Positions 34,557 to 43,200 of a stretch of 62,199 bases of DNA are shown piece by piece. This stretch comes from Bacillota bacterium (lineage in GTDB: Bacteria > Bacillota_I > Bacilli_A > Erysipelotrichales > Erysipelotrichaceae). Numbering within the stretch: the first letter of the stretch is position 1; the number at the start of each line of letters is the position of its first letter. Under the pieces are notes generated by a model. The model searched no databases. It worked only from the letters and a program-made list of their open reading frames with translations, and had not been told where the DNA came from. A program made the translations under genes and the position numbers. The stretch spans positions 1-62,199 of the forward strand of contig JAEWFD010000019.1 of NCBI GenBank assembly GCA_023388995.1. Direction: 5' to 3'.

Positions 34557-35087
34557 ATGGATAAATGGTGGAAAGAGGCACATATTGATCGCAGAACTTA
34601 TTTGCTGAAGGAATATCAAAATCTGCAATTAAATGAGCAGGAGTTTTTATTGATTTTGATGATGGACTTTCTGCTGTCAACCAAGCTTGAATGTCAGGTA
34701 GAAGAACTGGCGGTGTTATTGAAGTTGCAGGAAAAAGCAGTGGTGAATTTACTGAGCAGTTTGGTGGATCGTGGCTGGATTGCTATGGAAGTAACAAATA
34801 AGAAGATTGGCTACAGCTTGGATCCGGTATTTCAAAAGAAGCCAATTGTTCAGATATCCCAGACATTATTTGATTTGTTTGAAGAACAATTTGCCCGCCC
34901 GCTTACATCCAATGAAATGAAACGGTTGAGCAACTGGATGCAGCTTTATGATCAGGAACTGATTGCATGGGGGCTTCGGCAGGCAGTGATCTATAAAAAA
35001 TATAGCTTTAGCTACATTGATAAGATTTTGAATCAATGGCATTTGAATGGAACTACTGCGGAGATGTTAAATCATGGCAAGAAGTAG
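34557..35087 (+). CDS. dnaD: DnaD-type replication initiation protein
   Basis: A 176-residue protein with an N-terminal winged-helix part (LNEQEFLLILMMDFLL, LLKLQEKAVVNLLSSLVDRGWI) and a C-terminal DnaD domain (LTSNEMKRLSNWMQLYDQELIAWGLRQAV, FSYIDKILNQWHLNG). It remodels the origin with DnaB in Firmicutes. It is shorter than the ~230 residues in Bacillus but has both domains. It overlaps nth by 14 bases. Confidence 0.9.
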   Translation: MDKWWKEAHIDRRTYLLKEYQNLQLNEQEFLLILMMDFLLSTKLECQVEELAVLLKLQEKAVVNLLSSLVDRGWIAMEVTNKKIGYSLDPVFQKKPIVQISQTLFDLFEEQFARPLTSNEMKRLSNWMQLYDQELIAWGLRQAVIYKKYSFSYIDKILNQWHLNGTTAEMLNHGKK

Positions 35088-35748
35088 AGAAAAAGCAATT
35101 GATATACTTGAGAAAATAGCGGTTTTATTTCCTGAAGCACATTGCGAACTAGTACATAGCAGTGCGTTTGAATTAGCGGTTGCAGTGATTTTATCCGCAC
35201 AGGCAACGGATGTATCGGTAAATAAAATATCACCGGCATTATTTGCTCGGTTTCCAACCGCATTTGCGATGGCGCAGGCAACGATACCTGAAATTGAATC
35301 GTATATACGCTCAATTGGATTGTATCGGAATAAAGCAAAATCTTTGTCAGCACTTGCCAAGAGATTGGTAGAACAGTATGATGGTGAAATTCCAAATACG
35401 TTTGAACAGATGATTGAACTTCCGGGAATTGGCAGAAAGAGTGCCAATGTGTTGCTCAGCGTCTGGTTCGATATACCTGCTTTTGCGGTCGATACGCATG
35501 TGGAGCGTATCAGCAAGCGCCTCCAGTTCAGCAAGCAAGATGACAGCGTGCTGGAAGTTGAGAAAAAAATGTGCAAGGCCATCCCAAAAGAACTGTGGAA
35601 TAGAGCGCACCATTATTTTATCTTCTTTGGCAGATATTTATGCAAAGCACAAAGACCGGAATGTGAACGTTGCCCGCTGCAAGAATATTGCTCTTATTTC
35701 AAGCAAAAGCAGAAGGAAGAAGCAAGGAAGCAAAAATCTGTAAAATAA
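35074..35748 (+). CDS. nth: Endonuclease III
   Basis: A 224-residue DNA glycosylase/AP lyase that removes oxidised pyrimidines. The helix-hairpin-helix LPGIGRKSANV carries the catalytic Lys, VDTHVER the catalytic Asp, and C-x6-C-x2-C-x5-C (CKAQRPECERCPLQEYC) binds the 4Fe-4S cluster. It follows dnaD as in Bacillus. The Lys/Glu-rich tail after the cluster is not conserved. Confidence 0.95.
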   Translation: MARSREKAIDILEKIAVLFPEAHCELVHSSAFELAVAVILSAQATDVSVNKISPALFARFPTAFAMAQATIPEIESYIRSIGLYRNKAKSLSALAKRLVEQYDGEIPNTFEQMIELPGIGRKSANVLLSVWFDIPAFAVDTHVERISKRLQFSKQDDSVLEVEKKMCKAIPKELWNRAHHYFIFFGRYLCKAQRPECERCPLQEYCSYFKQKQKEEARKQKSVK

Positions 35749-35750
35749 GA

Positions 35751-35775
35751 AATACCCCTGTTGAGGGGTATTTTT
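35751..35775. terminator. Bidirectional terminator between nth and ponA
   Basis: AATACCCC (35751-35758) pairs with GGGGTATT (35765-35772), followed by T on the + strand. It lies between the convergent genes nth and ponA. Confidence 0.75.
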
Positions 35776-38366
35776 CATGCGAATGGATCAATGATATCAA
35801 CTGGCGGTCCAGTGGTTTCTTCGCCGCCATTGTCTCCGCCGATTCCGCCATCTTCATCGCCAGGATCTGGGAGGAAATCATTTGGAATCGTAACATCTTG
35901 ACAGATTTTATTGCTTGTCACACTTTCCGCAATGGACAATCCGTAATAGCCGCATACCTGAACCGATTGTACCGGAAGCAGCGGTATTTGGATGGCACCT
36001 GTCGCAGATGTGTAATGCTGAGTATAAAGCACGCTGCCGTTGGACACCAATTCTACTTTATATACGGCAGAACCGAAATAGAGCTTAGGATCAAATAAGC
36101 GCTTCCCTTGGGCACGCAATACAATATCTTTGCCGTTTAAGGTATGCGTCAGTTCATAGTCAATTGTAGGAGATGCCGGAAGCGTTCGATCCTGATCCGG
36201 ATATGGTGTGAACTCATAAGACAATGTATTTGTTTCCGGTTGATATTCCACATGGAAGCTGTTCAAACTAGCCAGCGGCTGCGGGGAAATTGAGGTCAGC
36301 TTGTCATTTTCTTTTTTGATATATCCTGTAATGATACTGCCGGGATCCATATCATCTGTTGGAGCGGCATACGGGAAGGTTCCTAGAACATGGGTAATAC
36401 TGGTGATATTTTTGGTTGGCTCAATTGCTTTTGGATAACTCTTGCGATGCAGGAAGAACAACATTTCCTTGGCAATGGTTACCGGTACGTTAAGCTGTGA
36501 TTTTGCTTGCGTGAAATATGGCTGCGGTCCGCTCTTATCGGCAGTATCATAGCCAGTCCATACAGCAATCGAGTATTCACTGGTATAAGCATTGACCCAT
36601 TTATCTTTCATGGCATTGTTTGGAATGCCGTATTTCTTTTGGGCATCGTTGCCATAATCGGTAGTACCGGTTTTCGCATATACCTTGTAGTTTGGATTCT
36701 TTAAAATCTGCATGTAGTTGAACCATTGGCTCTCAACCGCACCCTGCAAGAGCGTAGATGTCATATATGCCGATTCCGGAGAAATGACTTGAGTAGGCAG
36801 GTAGGAAGGTTCCACTGGCTCGCCTCCTTGCAGGAAGACAATACGGCGGATGGTATGCGGTTCAATGTGCTTTCCTTCATTGGCAAAAACGGCATAAGCC
36901 GAAGCCAATTGGGTCGGACTCACTTCAAAGGTAGCAGCTCCGATGACGTATCCTAAATTAAATGCTTGCGGCTTATCAAAGCCCAAGCGTTCGATCTGCT
37001 GGATCAAAGCCTCAGTTCCCAGCTTGTCGGCCAGCATTTCATATGTCAGCATTGCTGTCGTATTCCGGGAGCGGGCGATCGCTTCATTGAGGGTGATTTC
37101 GCCTAAATAATTGCCATCCACGTTTGGCAGCAGCAATTTGGTGCCGCGATACGTAAGAGGTTTATCTTCTACGACATGGCTGGTTGCCCAGCCCAGTTGA
37201 TCGAAAGCCATGGAATAAGCCAGCAGCGGTTTGGCGGTTGAACCTGCTTGTTTTCTCATAGTAATGGCGCGCATGTTACCACGTTGCACCTCAATGCCCC
37301 GGCCATTTCCAAGCGCTACAATGTTCCCTGTGTGTGTTTCAATGACACTGAAGGCGGCTTGGAAGAAATCATCATTTTTCGGATAAGGGATATTGACGCC
37401 CGCCAAGATTTCATCAGCCTTGGTTTGCGCATCGCGATCCATATACGTATAAATTTCCATTGGTGTCGATGCCGGATCTTTGCCGGTGATGCGTTGGGCT
37501 TCATCTAAAACAGCATCAATATAGCTTTGGAACGGCAGATTGCTTCCGCTGTTTTCGCCAGCCAGCAAGTTCTCGATTTTTACGGAACGAGCCAATGCTT
37601 CTTCTTCTTTGGTAATATATCCGTGATAGGCCATTTGGTAGAGCACCTGATTGCGGCGTTCTGTTGCCAAATCGAGATTGACGTATGGATTTAAGCGGTT
37701 CGGCATATTGACAACACCAGCCAGCATTGCTGCTTCCGGCAAGGTGATTTCCTCAACACTTTTCCCAAAGTAATATTCCGCAGCCTTCTGCACCCCTTTG
37801 GCCCGGGCACCGAAGTTGATTTTGTTGATGTATAATTCAAATAACTCTTTCTTGTCAACCAGCTGTTCTGCTTTGATGGACAAGTAGATTTCCTGCAATT
37901 TCAAAGCAATCTTCTCTAACTTAGTCATGTTAGGATCAGCATGTTCCAGGAAATAAGCATTATCAATAACTTGCATGGTGATCGTAGATCCCCCTTGAGA
38001 AAGGGAACGGGTTTTCAAGTTATTGATGGCAGCCATCATAAAACGCGGCAGGTCAAAGCCGTTATGCGAAAAGAACCGGGAGTCTTCGATCGAAACAAAG
38101 GCATCGATCAAGACTTGCGGCAATTGCTCATAAGTTACTTTTTGCCGGGATTCCACACCGATGTCCGTGACTAAATCACCGTTGCGGTCATAGATGCGCG
38201 TAGATTCCTGAGAATCCAGTTTTTGAACATCCAGTTTTGGAGCGTCAGCGATAACGGTAGTAATATAGAAAATACCGATGCTGCTACCGATAAAAAACAA
38301 TGAAAGTCCAAATGTAAGTACAATATAAAATACTCTTGCTTTGTTTATTTTTCGTTTGTTTGCCAT
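35775..38366 (-). CDS. ponA: Class A penicillin-binding protein 1A (transglycosylase/transpeptidase)
   Basis: An 863-residue bifunctional peptidoglycan synthase: short cytoplasmic tail, one membrane helix (about 12-36), a GT51 transglycosylase domain (EDSRFFSHNGFD, GGSTITMQ) and a transpeptidase domain with STAK (S376, K379), SRN and KTGTT. The C-terminal extension ends in an acidic, glycine-rich tail (DEDGGIGGDNGGEE) of unknown role. It overlaps the end of recU by 22 bases, the conserved recU-ponA pair of Firmicutes. Confidence 0.95.
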   Translation of the reverse strand: MANKRKINKARVFYIVLTFGLSLFFIGSSIGIFYITTVIADAPKLDVQKLDSQESTRIYDRNGDLVTDIGVESRQKVTYEQLPQVLIDAFVSIEDSRFFSHNGFDLPRFMMAAINNLKTRSLSQGGSTITMQVIDNAYFLEHADPNMTKLEKIALKLQEIYLSIKAEQLVDKKELFELYINKINFGARAKGVQKAAEYYFGKSVEEITLPEAAMLAGVVNMPNRLNPYVNLDLATERRNQVLYQMAYHGYITKEEEALARSVKIENLLAGENSGSNLPFQSYIDAVLDEAQRITGKDPASTPMEIYTYMDRDAQTKADEILAGVNIPYPKNDDFFQAAFSVIETHTGNIVALGNGRGIEVQRGNMRAITMRKQAGSTAKPLLAYSMAFDQLGWATSHVVEDKPLTYRGTKLLLPNVDGNYLGEITLNEAIARSRNTTAMLTYEMLADKLGTEALIQQIERLGFDKPQAFNLGYVIGAATFEVSPTQLASAYAVFANEGKHIEPHTIRRIVFLQGGEPVEPSYLPTQVISPESAYMTSTLLQGAVESQWFNYMQILKNPNYKVYAKTGTTDYGNDAQKKYGIPNNAMKDKWVNAYTSEYSIAVWTGYDTADKSGPQPYFTQAKSQLNVPVTIAKEMLFFLHRKSYPKAIEPTKNITSITHVLGTFPYAAPTDDMDPGSIITGYIKKENDKLTSISPQPLASLNSFHVEYQPETNTLSYEFTPYPDQDRTLPASPTIDYELTHTLNGKDIVLRAQGKRLFDPKLYFGSAVYKVELVSNGSVLYTQHYTSATGAIQIPLLPVQSVQVCGYYGLSIAESVTSNKICQDVTIPNDFLPDPGDEDGGIGGDNGGEETTGPPVDIIDPFA

Positions 38367-38959
38367 GAGTTTCCTCCTCTAACATATAGTGTATCCACAA
38401 TTTCCAAATAGTGCAGCCGTGGATAGAGACCTTGTCTGATTAAATGACCTTCCTGCTTGACCCATACATAAGTAAGGGAACGAATACCGGGATCATCATA
38501 TTGGGCAATTACTTTGCGGGCATCGATGAGATAAGTCTCATTATGCTGAGTAAACCGAAGAATTAGGAAGCCAACTCCGCCATGAAGCCAGACTTTGCGC
38601 AGATGTTCAATCTGATGAAGGTGAATGTCCTTCAGCGGAAACAGTGTTTTCAAAGAAATCTGCTTCGCTTCGAAATCGATGGGCAGTCCCTTGTAGATTC
38701 CATTGTAATCGGTTGTGGAAGGCAATTTGAAATATGCTTCGACAATCTTCGCTTTAGAGCGTCGGGGATAATCTACCTGTACGATTTGGACCGGCGTTGG
38801 TTTCTTATGAATCAATGCAATATCCATAGCGGCATAATACTCATTGCTGATATTGATATCATCTTCTAAACTCATTCCTTTTTTTTGATGCAGCTTTGCA
38901 TTTAACGGTACACTTGCGACCGTTCTTGGCTTGCTTTTCTTTGTTGGATATCCGATCAT
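38345..38959 (-). CDS. recU: Holliday junction resolvase RecU
   Basis: A 204-residue resolvase that cuts four-way junctions in recombination and chromosome segregation. Family motifs are visible: KLHQKKGMSLEDDINISNEYY, PTPVQIVQVDYP, STTDYNGIYKGLPIDFEAKQ with the nuclease D and E-x-K residues, and FLILRFT. TTG 38977 lies before the Shine-Dalgarno, so ATG 38959 is preferred. Confidence 0.94.
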   Translation of the reverse strand: MIGYPTKKSKPRTVASVPLNAKLHQKKGMSLEDDINISNEYYAAMDIALIHKKPTPVQIVQVDYPRRSKAKIVEAYFKLPSTTDYNGIYKGLPIDFEAKQISLKTLFPLKDIHLHQIEHLRKVWLHGGVGFLILRFTQHNETYLIDARKVIAQYDDPGIRSLTYVWVKQEGHLIRQGLYPRLHYLEIVDTLYVRGGNSWQTNEK

Positions 38960-39022
38960 CTTATCACCACGGTTCAATTATAGCGTATTCTTCAATTTTT
39001 TTCCATAAGTAGTGACTAGCTG

Positions 39023-39051
39023 TTGCTTTTTCGTGACAATTTACATAGAAT
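39023..39051 (+). promoter_or_regulatory. Promoter of gpsB
   Basis: TTGCTT (39023-39028), 17 bases, TAGAAT (39046-39051), 22 bases before the gpsB start codon. The apparent upstream extension of the gpsB frame is this promoter. Confidence 0.7.
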
Positions 39052-39073
39052 TAACAAGAAAGGATGTGAGCCG

Positions 39074-39391
39074 ATGGAAAAGCGGTTTTTGTTAAATACA
39101 CAACTGATTTTGAATCAGGAATTCCATATTGACTTCAAAGGCTATTCAGCCAATGAAGTAGATCAGTTTTTGGATATGGTAATTTCCGATTATGAGTACT
39201 TTGATCAATTGGTTGCCAAGTTCGGGGAAAAAATCGACCAGTTGGAGAGAATGAATGCTTCCTTGAAAGCTCAGATCGTCGAATTAGAAAGCAGGCAAGC
39301 TTTGAGTCAGGAGCCAGTAGCTGTTTCGCAATCAGATTTGATCAAAAGACTTGCACAATTGGAGAATGAAGTGTATAGTAAAACACGGTAA
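39074..39391 (+). CDS. gpsB: GpsB/DivIVA-type cell division protein
   Basis: A 105-residue protein with the DivIVA-type N-terminal domain (FHIDFKGYSANEVDQFLDMVISDYE), a coiled coil (EKIDQLERMNASLKAQIVELE) and a short C-terminal helix (SDLIKRLAQLENEVY). GpsB coordinates PBP1 between division and elongation sites, which fits its position next to ponA and directly before rnpB, as in Bacillus. ATG 39074 follows AAAGGATGTGAG. Confidence 0.88.
   Translation: MEKRFLLNTQLILNQEFHIDFKGYSANEVDQFLDMVISDYEYFDQLVAKFGEKIDQLERMNASLKAQIVELESRQALSQEPVAVSQSDLIKRLAQLENEVYSKTR
39351..39379 (+). promoter_or_regulatory. Promoter of rnpB inside gpsB
   Basis: TTGCAC (39351-39356), 17 bases, TATAGT (39374-39379), about 12 bases before the RNase P RNA. 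It lies within the last codons of gpsB. Confidence 0.7.
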
Positions 39392-39745
39392 TTTCATATA
39401 CGGCAATCGCTGCCTTGCAAGATAGGTAGAGGAAAGTCCATGCTCGCACGATCTGTGATGATCGTAGTGTTTGTGCTAGATAAAGTCATAAATCTAGGCA
39501 AGAAATTGACGGCCGAACAAGTACCTAAGGCGCAAGCTATGGTAGGAGTCTGTAAAAGTGCCACAGTGACGAAGTCCGTTTGGAAACAAGCGGAGTGGAA
39601 CGAGGTAAACCCCACAAGCGAGAAACCCAAATTTTGGTAGGGGCATCTTCAATCATGAACCGAAATGAGCGAAGGACGCATGATGCGTAGATAAATGGTT
39701 GCCTTCTAAGTAATTAGAAACAGAACATGGCTTATGTATATGGAA
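39392..39745 (+). ncRNA. rnpB: RNase P RNA, type B
   Basis: The catalytic RNA that trims the 5' ends of pre-tRNAs. Conserved pieces appear in order: GAGGAAAGTCCATGCTCGCAC, AGTGCCACAGTGACGAAGTC, GGTAAACCCC, GATAAATGGTTGCC and ACAGAACATGGCTTA. The ends pair (TTCATATAC with GTATATGGAA), which sets the limits to within a few bases. Overall organisation fits the Bacillus-type (B) molecule. An ORF inside it (39440-39640) is not a gene. Confidence 0.95.
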
Positions 39746-39752
39746 AACACAG

Positions 39753-39778
39753 CCGCATTCCCAGGAGTGCGGTTTTTT
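39753..39778 (+). terminator. Terminator of rnpB
   Basis: CCGCATTC (39753-39760) pairs with GAGTGCGG (39765-39772, including a T-G pair), followed by six T. Confidence 0.85.
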
Positions 39779-39799
39779 GTTTGCGAGATAAAAATATGG

Positions 39800-39829
39800 T
39801 TGACAAAGCTTGCAGTTTAATGATAACAT
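39800..39829 (+). promoter_or_regulatory. Candidate promoter of an unidentified RNA
   Basis: TTGACA (39800-39805) is followed at 16-18 bases by GATAAC/TAACAT (39822-39829). No coding sequence follows for over 300 bases. Confidence 0.55.
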
Positions 39830-40096
39830 GTTAGATGTTAGCTATCGCTAACTTTTCAAGTGAATCTGCATGCTGTGTTTGTTGCCAATTATCATAATTC
39901 GGATGAAATATCATAGTACTATGCAGATGGCAGATTGCAATCCGTCAGCGAAACAGTCAACGCAACGGATGTAATCACAAAAAATCGTTAATTGTAGCAG
40001 GTAATGACCTTGTTTGCGGCATGCAAGCATCCTTAACACATTATCTGACTTGGATAGCAAGGATAACGAAGTTCAGCCAGCTTTGTTATCCTTTTT
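39830..40096 (+). ncRNA. Unidentified structured transcript or leader
   Basis: Between a TTGACA promoter and a strong terminator lies about 270 bases without a gene. It contains a hairpin GTTAGC-TATC-GCTAAC with TTTT (39837-39856), a long-range helix between TGCATGCTGTG (about 39868-39878) and a TTTGCGGCATGCA segment (about 40014-40025), and an inner hairpin pairing ATCCGT with ACGGAT (near 39939 and 39970). I see no hallmark of T-box, tmRNA, SRP RNA or a common riboswitch. A 6S-like RNA is possible but not shown. A separate promoter before the next gene suggests that it is an independent small RNA. Confidence 0.4.
40059..40096 (+). terminator. Strong terminator after the unidentified RNA
   Basis: A 13-bp stem (40059-40071 with 40081-40093) contains GGATAAC/GTTATCC and is followed by TTT. 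Confidence 0.85.
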
Positions 40097-40102
40097 GTTG
40101 CA

Positions 40103-40130
40103 TTGCATTTAGCAGCAGATTGTTTATAAT
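40103..40130 (+). promoter_or_regulatory. Promoter of the Gfo/Idh/MocA oxidoreductase gene
   Basis: TTGCAT (40103-40108), 16 bases, TATAAT (40125-40130), 23 bases before the start codon. Confidence 0.7.
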
Positions 40131-40153
40131 GATAGCAAACAGGAGGTATTCTT

Positions 40154-41122
40154 ATGCTTCGTTTTGGTATTATTGGGATTGGTACAATCAGCCATCGCTT
40201 TATGAAAGGGATAGCTTGTTCAGCAAAGGCAGAAGTCATTGCTGTTGCGAGCAGGGATGAAAAAAAGGCACAGGCATATGCAGATCAGTATGGTATTGCC
40301 AAGGCGTATGGATCCTATGAAGCGTTGGTTCAGGATTCAGCAGTGGATGCTGTTTATATCGCGACACCGCAGCAAGTACATTATGAGCACATTATGCTGT
40401 GCATTGCGAACCATAAGCATGTACTGTGCGAAAAGCCTTTTGTGTTAACTGCAAAACAAGCAGAAAGTATTTTCGACTATGCCCGAATGCAGCAGGTGTT
40501 TGTGATGGAAGCGCAAAAAGCATTGTTTACACCGGTGTTGAAACAGGTGAAGGAGTGGCTGGATCAGGGGGAGATCGGTAAGCTTCGTTATGCCGAAGGT
40601 TCCTTCTGCTATCAGAAGCAGTTTCCGGATGATCACTTTATGAATGACCCGCTGGGCGGGGGAAGTTTATACGATGTTGGGGTGTATCCGCTCAGTGTTC
40701 TGGACTATTTGATTGATACGCCGCTGCTGGAGAGTCAGGGCTTGGCGATTTTGAATGGGCATCGGGTAGATGAGCTGGCACAGCTGATTTTGCGGTATGA
40801 ACCGGATATTCTAGCCAGTATCCGCAGTGCAACGGCAGTACAGACGGCAAATGTCTTGTCATTGTATGGAACCGATGGCTGGATTGCAATGCCGGATTTT
40901 TGGAAAACGACGAGCTGCACAATATGCCGCGGCCAAGAAGAGCAAACCCTTACAATTCCATTTGTGAGTGAATTTCAATTTGAGATTGACCATATGGTGG
41001 ATTGTATTCATGACCAGCTGCTGAGCAGTCCGATCATGAGTCCGCAGCGCACGATCCAGACGATGAAATTAGTCGAAGCATGGAAACAAAACTGGATGCG
41101 TGTGTGCGATGAGAATTGCTGA
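40154..41122 (+). CDS. Gfo/Idh/MocA family oxidoreductase
   Basis: A 322-residue NAD(P)-dependent oxidoreductase. The N-terminal Rossmann fold shows GIIGIGTISHRF; VYIATPQQVHYEH and the catalytic-loop motif CEKPF are typical of the family, followed by the C-terminal alpha/beta domain with GGGSLYDVGVYPLSVLDYL. Substrates are sugars, inositols or dihydrodiols in known members; none can be assigned here. It is a single-gene unit with AGGAGG before the ATG. Confidence 0.9.
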   Translation: MLRFGIIGIGTISHRFMKGIACSAKAEVIAVASRDEKKAQAYADQYGIAKAYGSYEALVQDSAVDAVYIATPQQVHYEHIMLCIANHKHVLCEKPFVLTAKQAESIFDYARMQQVFVMEAQKALFTPVLKQVKEWLDQGEIGKLRYAEGSFCYQKQFPDDHFMNDPLGGGSLYDVGVYPLSVLDYLIDTPLLESQGLAILNGHRVDELAQLILRYEPDILASIRSATAVQTANVLSLYGTDGWIAMPDFWKTTSCTICRGQEEQTLTIPFVSEFQFEIDHMVDCIHDQLLSSPIMSPQRTIQTMKLVEAWKQNWMRVCDENC

Positions 41123-41157
41123 CTTACAATCTTTTTTAGGGAAAAGCTTGGATAACA

Positions 41158-41186
41158 TTGTATTATTGTGGGGAATTGATTATAAT
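41158..41186 (+). promoter_or_regulatory. Promoter of rodZ-pgsA-cinA-recA
   Basis: TTGTAT (41158-41163), 17 bases, TATAAT (41181-41186), 28 bases before the rodZ start. Confidence 0.8.
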
Positions 41187-41214
41187 TAATTCGATTTATA
41201 TAGGTGGTGATGAA

Positions 41215-42105
41215 ATGCAGGAAATCGGAAAGATTTTAAAACAGCATCGACTGGAACAGAATCTATCCCTGGATGAAATCAGTGAAAAAACAGCATTCAG
41301 CATTGCTCAGATCAATGCGCTGGAAGAAGGAAATCTTGATTATTTCAAAGAAGATATTAGTTATGTGAGGTTTTTTGTCCAGAATTATTGTAAAGTACTG
41401 AAAGTTGATTTTAATCAATTCAAAGCTACGTTTGATCATTCTATGCTTACCTATACAAACATGCTGTCTCAGAAGGAAATTGAGGAAATCAAGAAATCAA
41501 ATGAGGAGATTCGCTATAAAGCGCAAATTCATACAAACCAGAATACAAAGAAGCAAAAACGTAAACTGGACTTTTCGGTCTTGTCTTTATTGGTTTTGGC
41601 TACGATCATGGTTGGTAGTTTGTTTTTCATGATGTCGCAGTATGTAATTCCAAGTATGCTGTCGGAAAAATCACCGGGAACAACGAAACCAACAGTCATC
41701 ATCGATGATACCATTATCACAACTTCACAAAGCTCGGCAACGACAAGCAAGGCGGGATTATCATTGCTTACAGTGCAGCCGCTGTCTGCGTCAGAATTTG
41801 AGTTGAGCGGATTCCAGGAGGGTGATTTGATTCAGCTTGGAGTTACCTTCAATCATCGAACATGGATTGATGTGAAGCTGGATAGTGTATCATTTCAGAA
41901 TCCTGCTTCTAAAATCTATAGTCCCAAAGACTCCGTTGTTTATGAGATTGAAGCGAAGCATGGAGCTGTAATTACGATGAATCTAGGATATTATGATAGC
42001 AATGAATTTTTCCTGAATGGTACAAAATGGATCATGCCGGAAAATTTGGCAAATTATAAGGGTGGAAAAGTTGTGAAGCTGATCTTGAAAGGAGCATCAT
42101 CATGA
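41215..42105 (+). CDS. rodZ: RodZ-like cell-shape protein
   Basis: A 296-residue protein with a cytoplasmic helix-turn-helix domain (about 1-75; GKILKQHRLEQNLSLDEISEKTAFSIAQINALEEG), a coiled linker, a membrane helix (about 118-142) and an extracytoplasmic beta-rich domain like DUF4115 after a Thr/Ser-rich stretch. RodZ links MreB to the wall machinery. The frame open from 41158 is promoter sequence; ATG 41215 follows AGGTGGTGA. The gene order rodZ-pgsA-cinA-recA is conserved in Firmicutes. Confidence 0.88.
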   Translation: MQEIGKILKQHRLEQNLSLDEISEKTAFSIAQINALEEGNLDYFKEDISYVRFFVQNYCKVLKVDFNQFKATFDHSMLTYTNMLSQKEIEEIKKSNEEIRYKAQIHTNQNTKKQKRKLDFSVLSLLVLATIMVGSLFFMMSQYVIPSMLSEKSPGTTKPTVIIDDTIITTSQSSATTSKAGLSLLTVQPLSASEFELSGFQEGDLIQLGVTFNHRTWIDVKLDSVSFQNPASKIYSPKDSVVYEIEAKHGAVITMNLGYYDSNEFFLNGTKWIMPENLANYKGGKVVKLILKGASS

Positions 42106-42695
42106 ATCTGCCGAATATGTTAACTTCAATTCGGGTTTTGTTAGTGCCTATTATTGTATTGGTGTTGTATTTTCCGTATGCGCAAGTGGGGATTGCGATG
42201 CCGGTGTATCATATGGGAGTCGTTTCGCTGCCGCTTGTCAATATCATTGTGACGGTGTTGTATGTTGTTGCTGCGGGTACGGACTTTGTGGACGGATATT
42301 TGGCGCGCAAGCATAATTTAATTACCACGTTCGGGAAGTTTCTGGATCCGATTGCGGATAAGCTGCTGGTAAATACATTGTTTATTGTGATGGCTGTATT
42401 TGGTGTCGTACCTGCAGTGCCGGTGATTGTCATGATTTGGCGCGATACGCTGGTAGATGGCTTACGCATGGTAGCAATGGAAAAAGGCAAAGTTGTTGCA
42501 GCAGGAATACTTGGGAAATTGAAGACGGTATTGCAGATGTTTGCTCTCTTCTTTATTTTGATGAACAATCTGCCGTTTGAGTTGTATGGCTTTCCAATGG
42601 CAGATATTTTGCTGTGGTCGGCAATGGCAGTTTCCATTTTGTCGGGTATTTACTATTTTGTACAGCTGAAAGACTATATTTTGGAGTCTATGTAA
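42102..42695 (+). CDS. pgsA: CDP-diacylglycerol-glycerol-3-phosphate 3-phosphatidyltransferase
   Basis: A 197-residue membrane enzyme making phosphatidylglycerol phosphate. The CDP-alcohol phosphotransferase motif is complete: D-x2-D-G-x2-A-R-x8-G-x3-D-x3-D in TDFVDGYLARKHNL...GKFLDPIADK. About five membrane helices are predicted. The start overlaps the rodZ stop by 4 bases (ATGA). Confidence 0.95.
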   Translation: MNLPNMLTSIRVLLVPIIVLVLYFPYAQVGIAMPVYHMGVVSLPLVNIIVTVLYVVAAGTDFVDGYLARKHNLITTFGKFLDPIADKLLVNTLFIVMAVFGVVPAVPVIVMIWRDTLVDGLRMVAMEKGKVVAAGILGKLKTVLQMFALFFILMNNLPFELYGFPMADILLWSAMAVSILSGIYYFVQLKDYILESM

Positions 42696-43177
42696 TGGAA
42701 GAGTTGGTAGCTTTACTTAGCAGAAAGCAGCTGACACTGGCAAGTTGCGAAAGCTTGACAGGGGGCTTGTTTGCTTCGCAGGTGGTGGATGTAAGCGGTG
42801 CATCAAAGGTATTTTTAGGGGCTTTGGTCACGTATGCACCACAAATTAAAGAGCGTGTTGCTCAGGTACAGGCTGCAGCAATTGCCCAGTATGGGGTTGT
42901 GAGCGAAGAAGTGGCGCGCCAAATGGCTTGTCATACAGCCAGGATTATGGGGAGTGATCTTGCTGTTTCCTTTACGGGAAATGCGGGGCCACAGCCGAGT
43001 GAAGGAAAGCCGGTGGGGCTTGTATACAGCGCTATCGCATACCAGACACAATGTCTGATATTCGAAGATCATTTGCAAGGCAGCCGCAGTGCGATCCGGC
43101 AGCAGCTGGTGCAGCTGATGGAAACAAGGATTACGGATTTTGTTTTGGCATTAGGAATAGAAGACAAAAAAGAGTAA
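42695..43177 (+). CDS. CinA C-terminal domain protein (nicotinamide-nucleotide amidohydrolase type)
   Basis: A 160-residue stand-alone CinA C-terminal (PncC-type) domain, which converts NMN to NaMN in characterised proteins. Motifs ASCESLTGGLFAS, VFLGALVTYA and SFTGNAGPQPSEGKPVGLVY are present. The N-terminal MoCF-like domain of full CinA is absent. The ATG overlaps the pgsA stop by one base and follows TTGGAG. It lies directly before recA, as in many Gram-positives. Confidence 0.92.
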   Translation: MEELVALLSRKQLTLASCESLTGGLFASQVVDVSGASKVFLGALVTYAPQIKERVAQVQAAAIAQYGVVSEEVARQMACHTARIMGSDLAVSFTGNAGPQPSEGKPVGLVYSAIAYQTQCLIFEDHLQGSRSAIRQQLVQLMETRITDFVLALGIEDKKE

Positions 43178-43200
43178 ACTTAGGTAAAGAGGTGAACAAG

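Noticed and set aside
34178..34680. Reverse-strand ORFs opposite tseB and dnaD
   Set aside because: The + strand order tseB-dnaD-nth is conserved and has good ribosome-binding sites; the reverse frames have none.
39440..39640. 66-codon ORF
   Set aside because: It lies wholly inside the conserved RNase P RNA.
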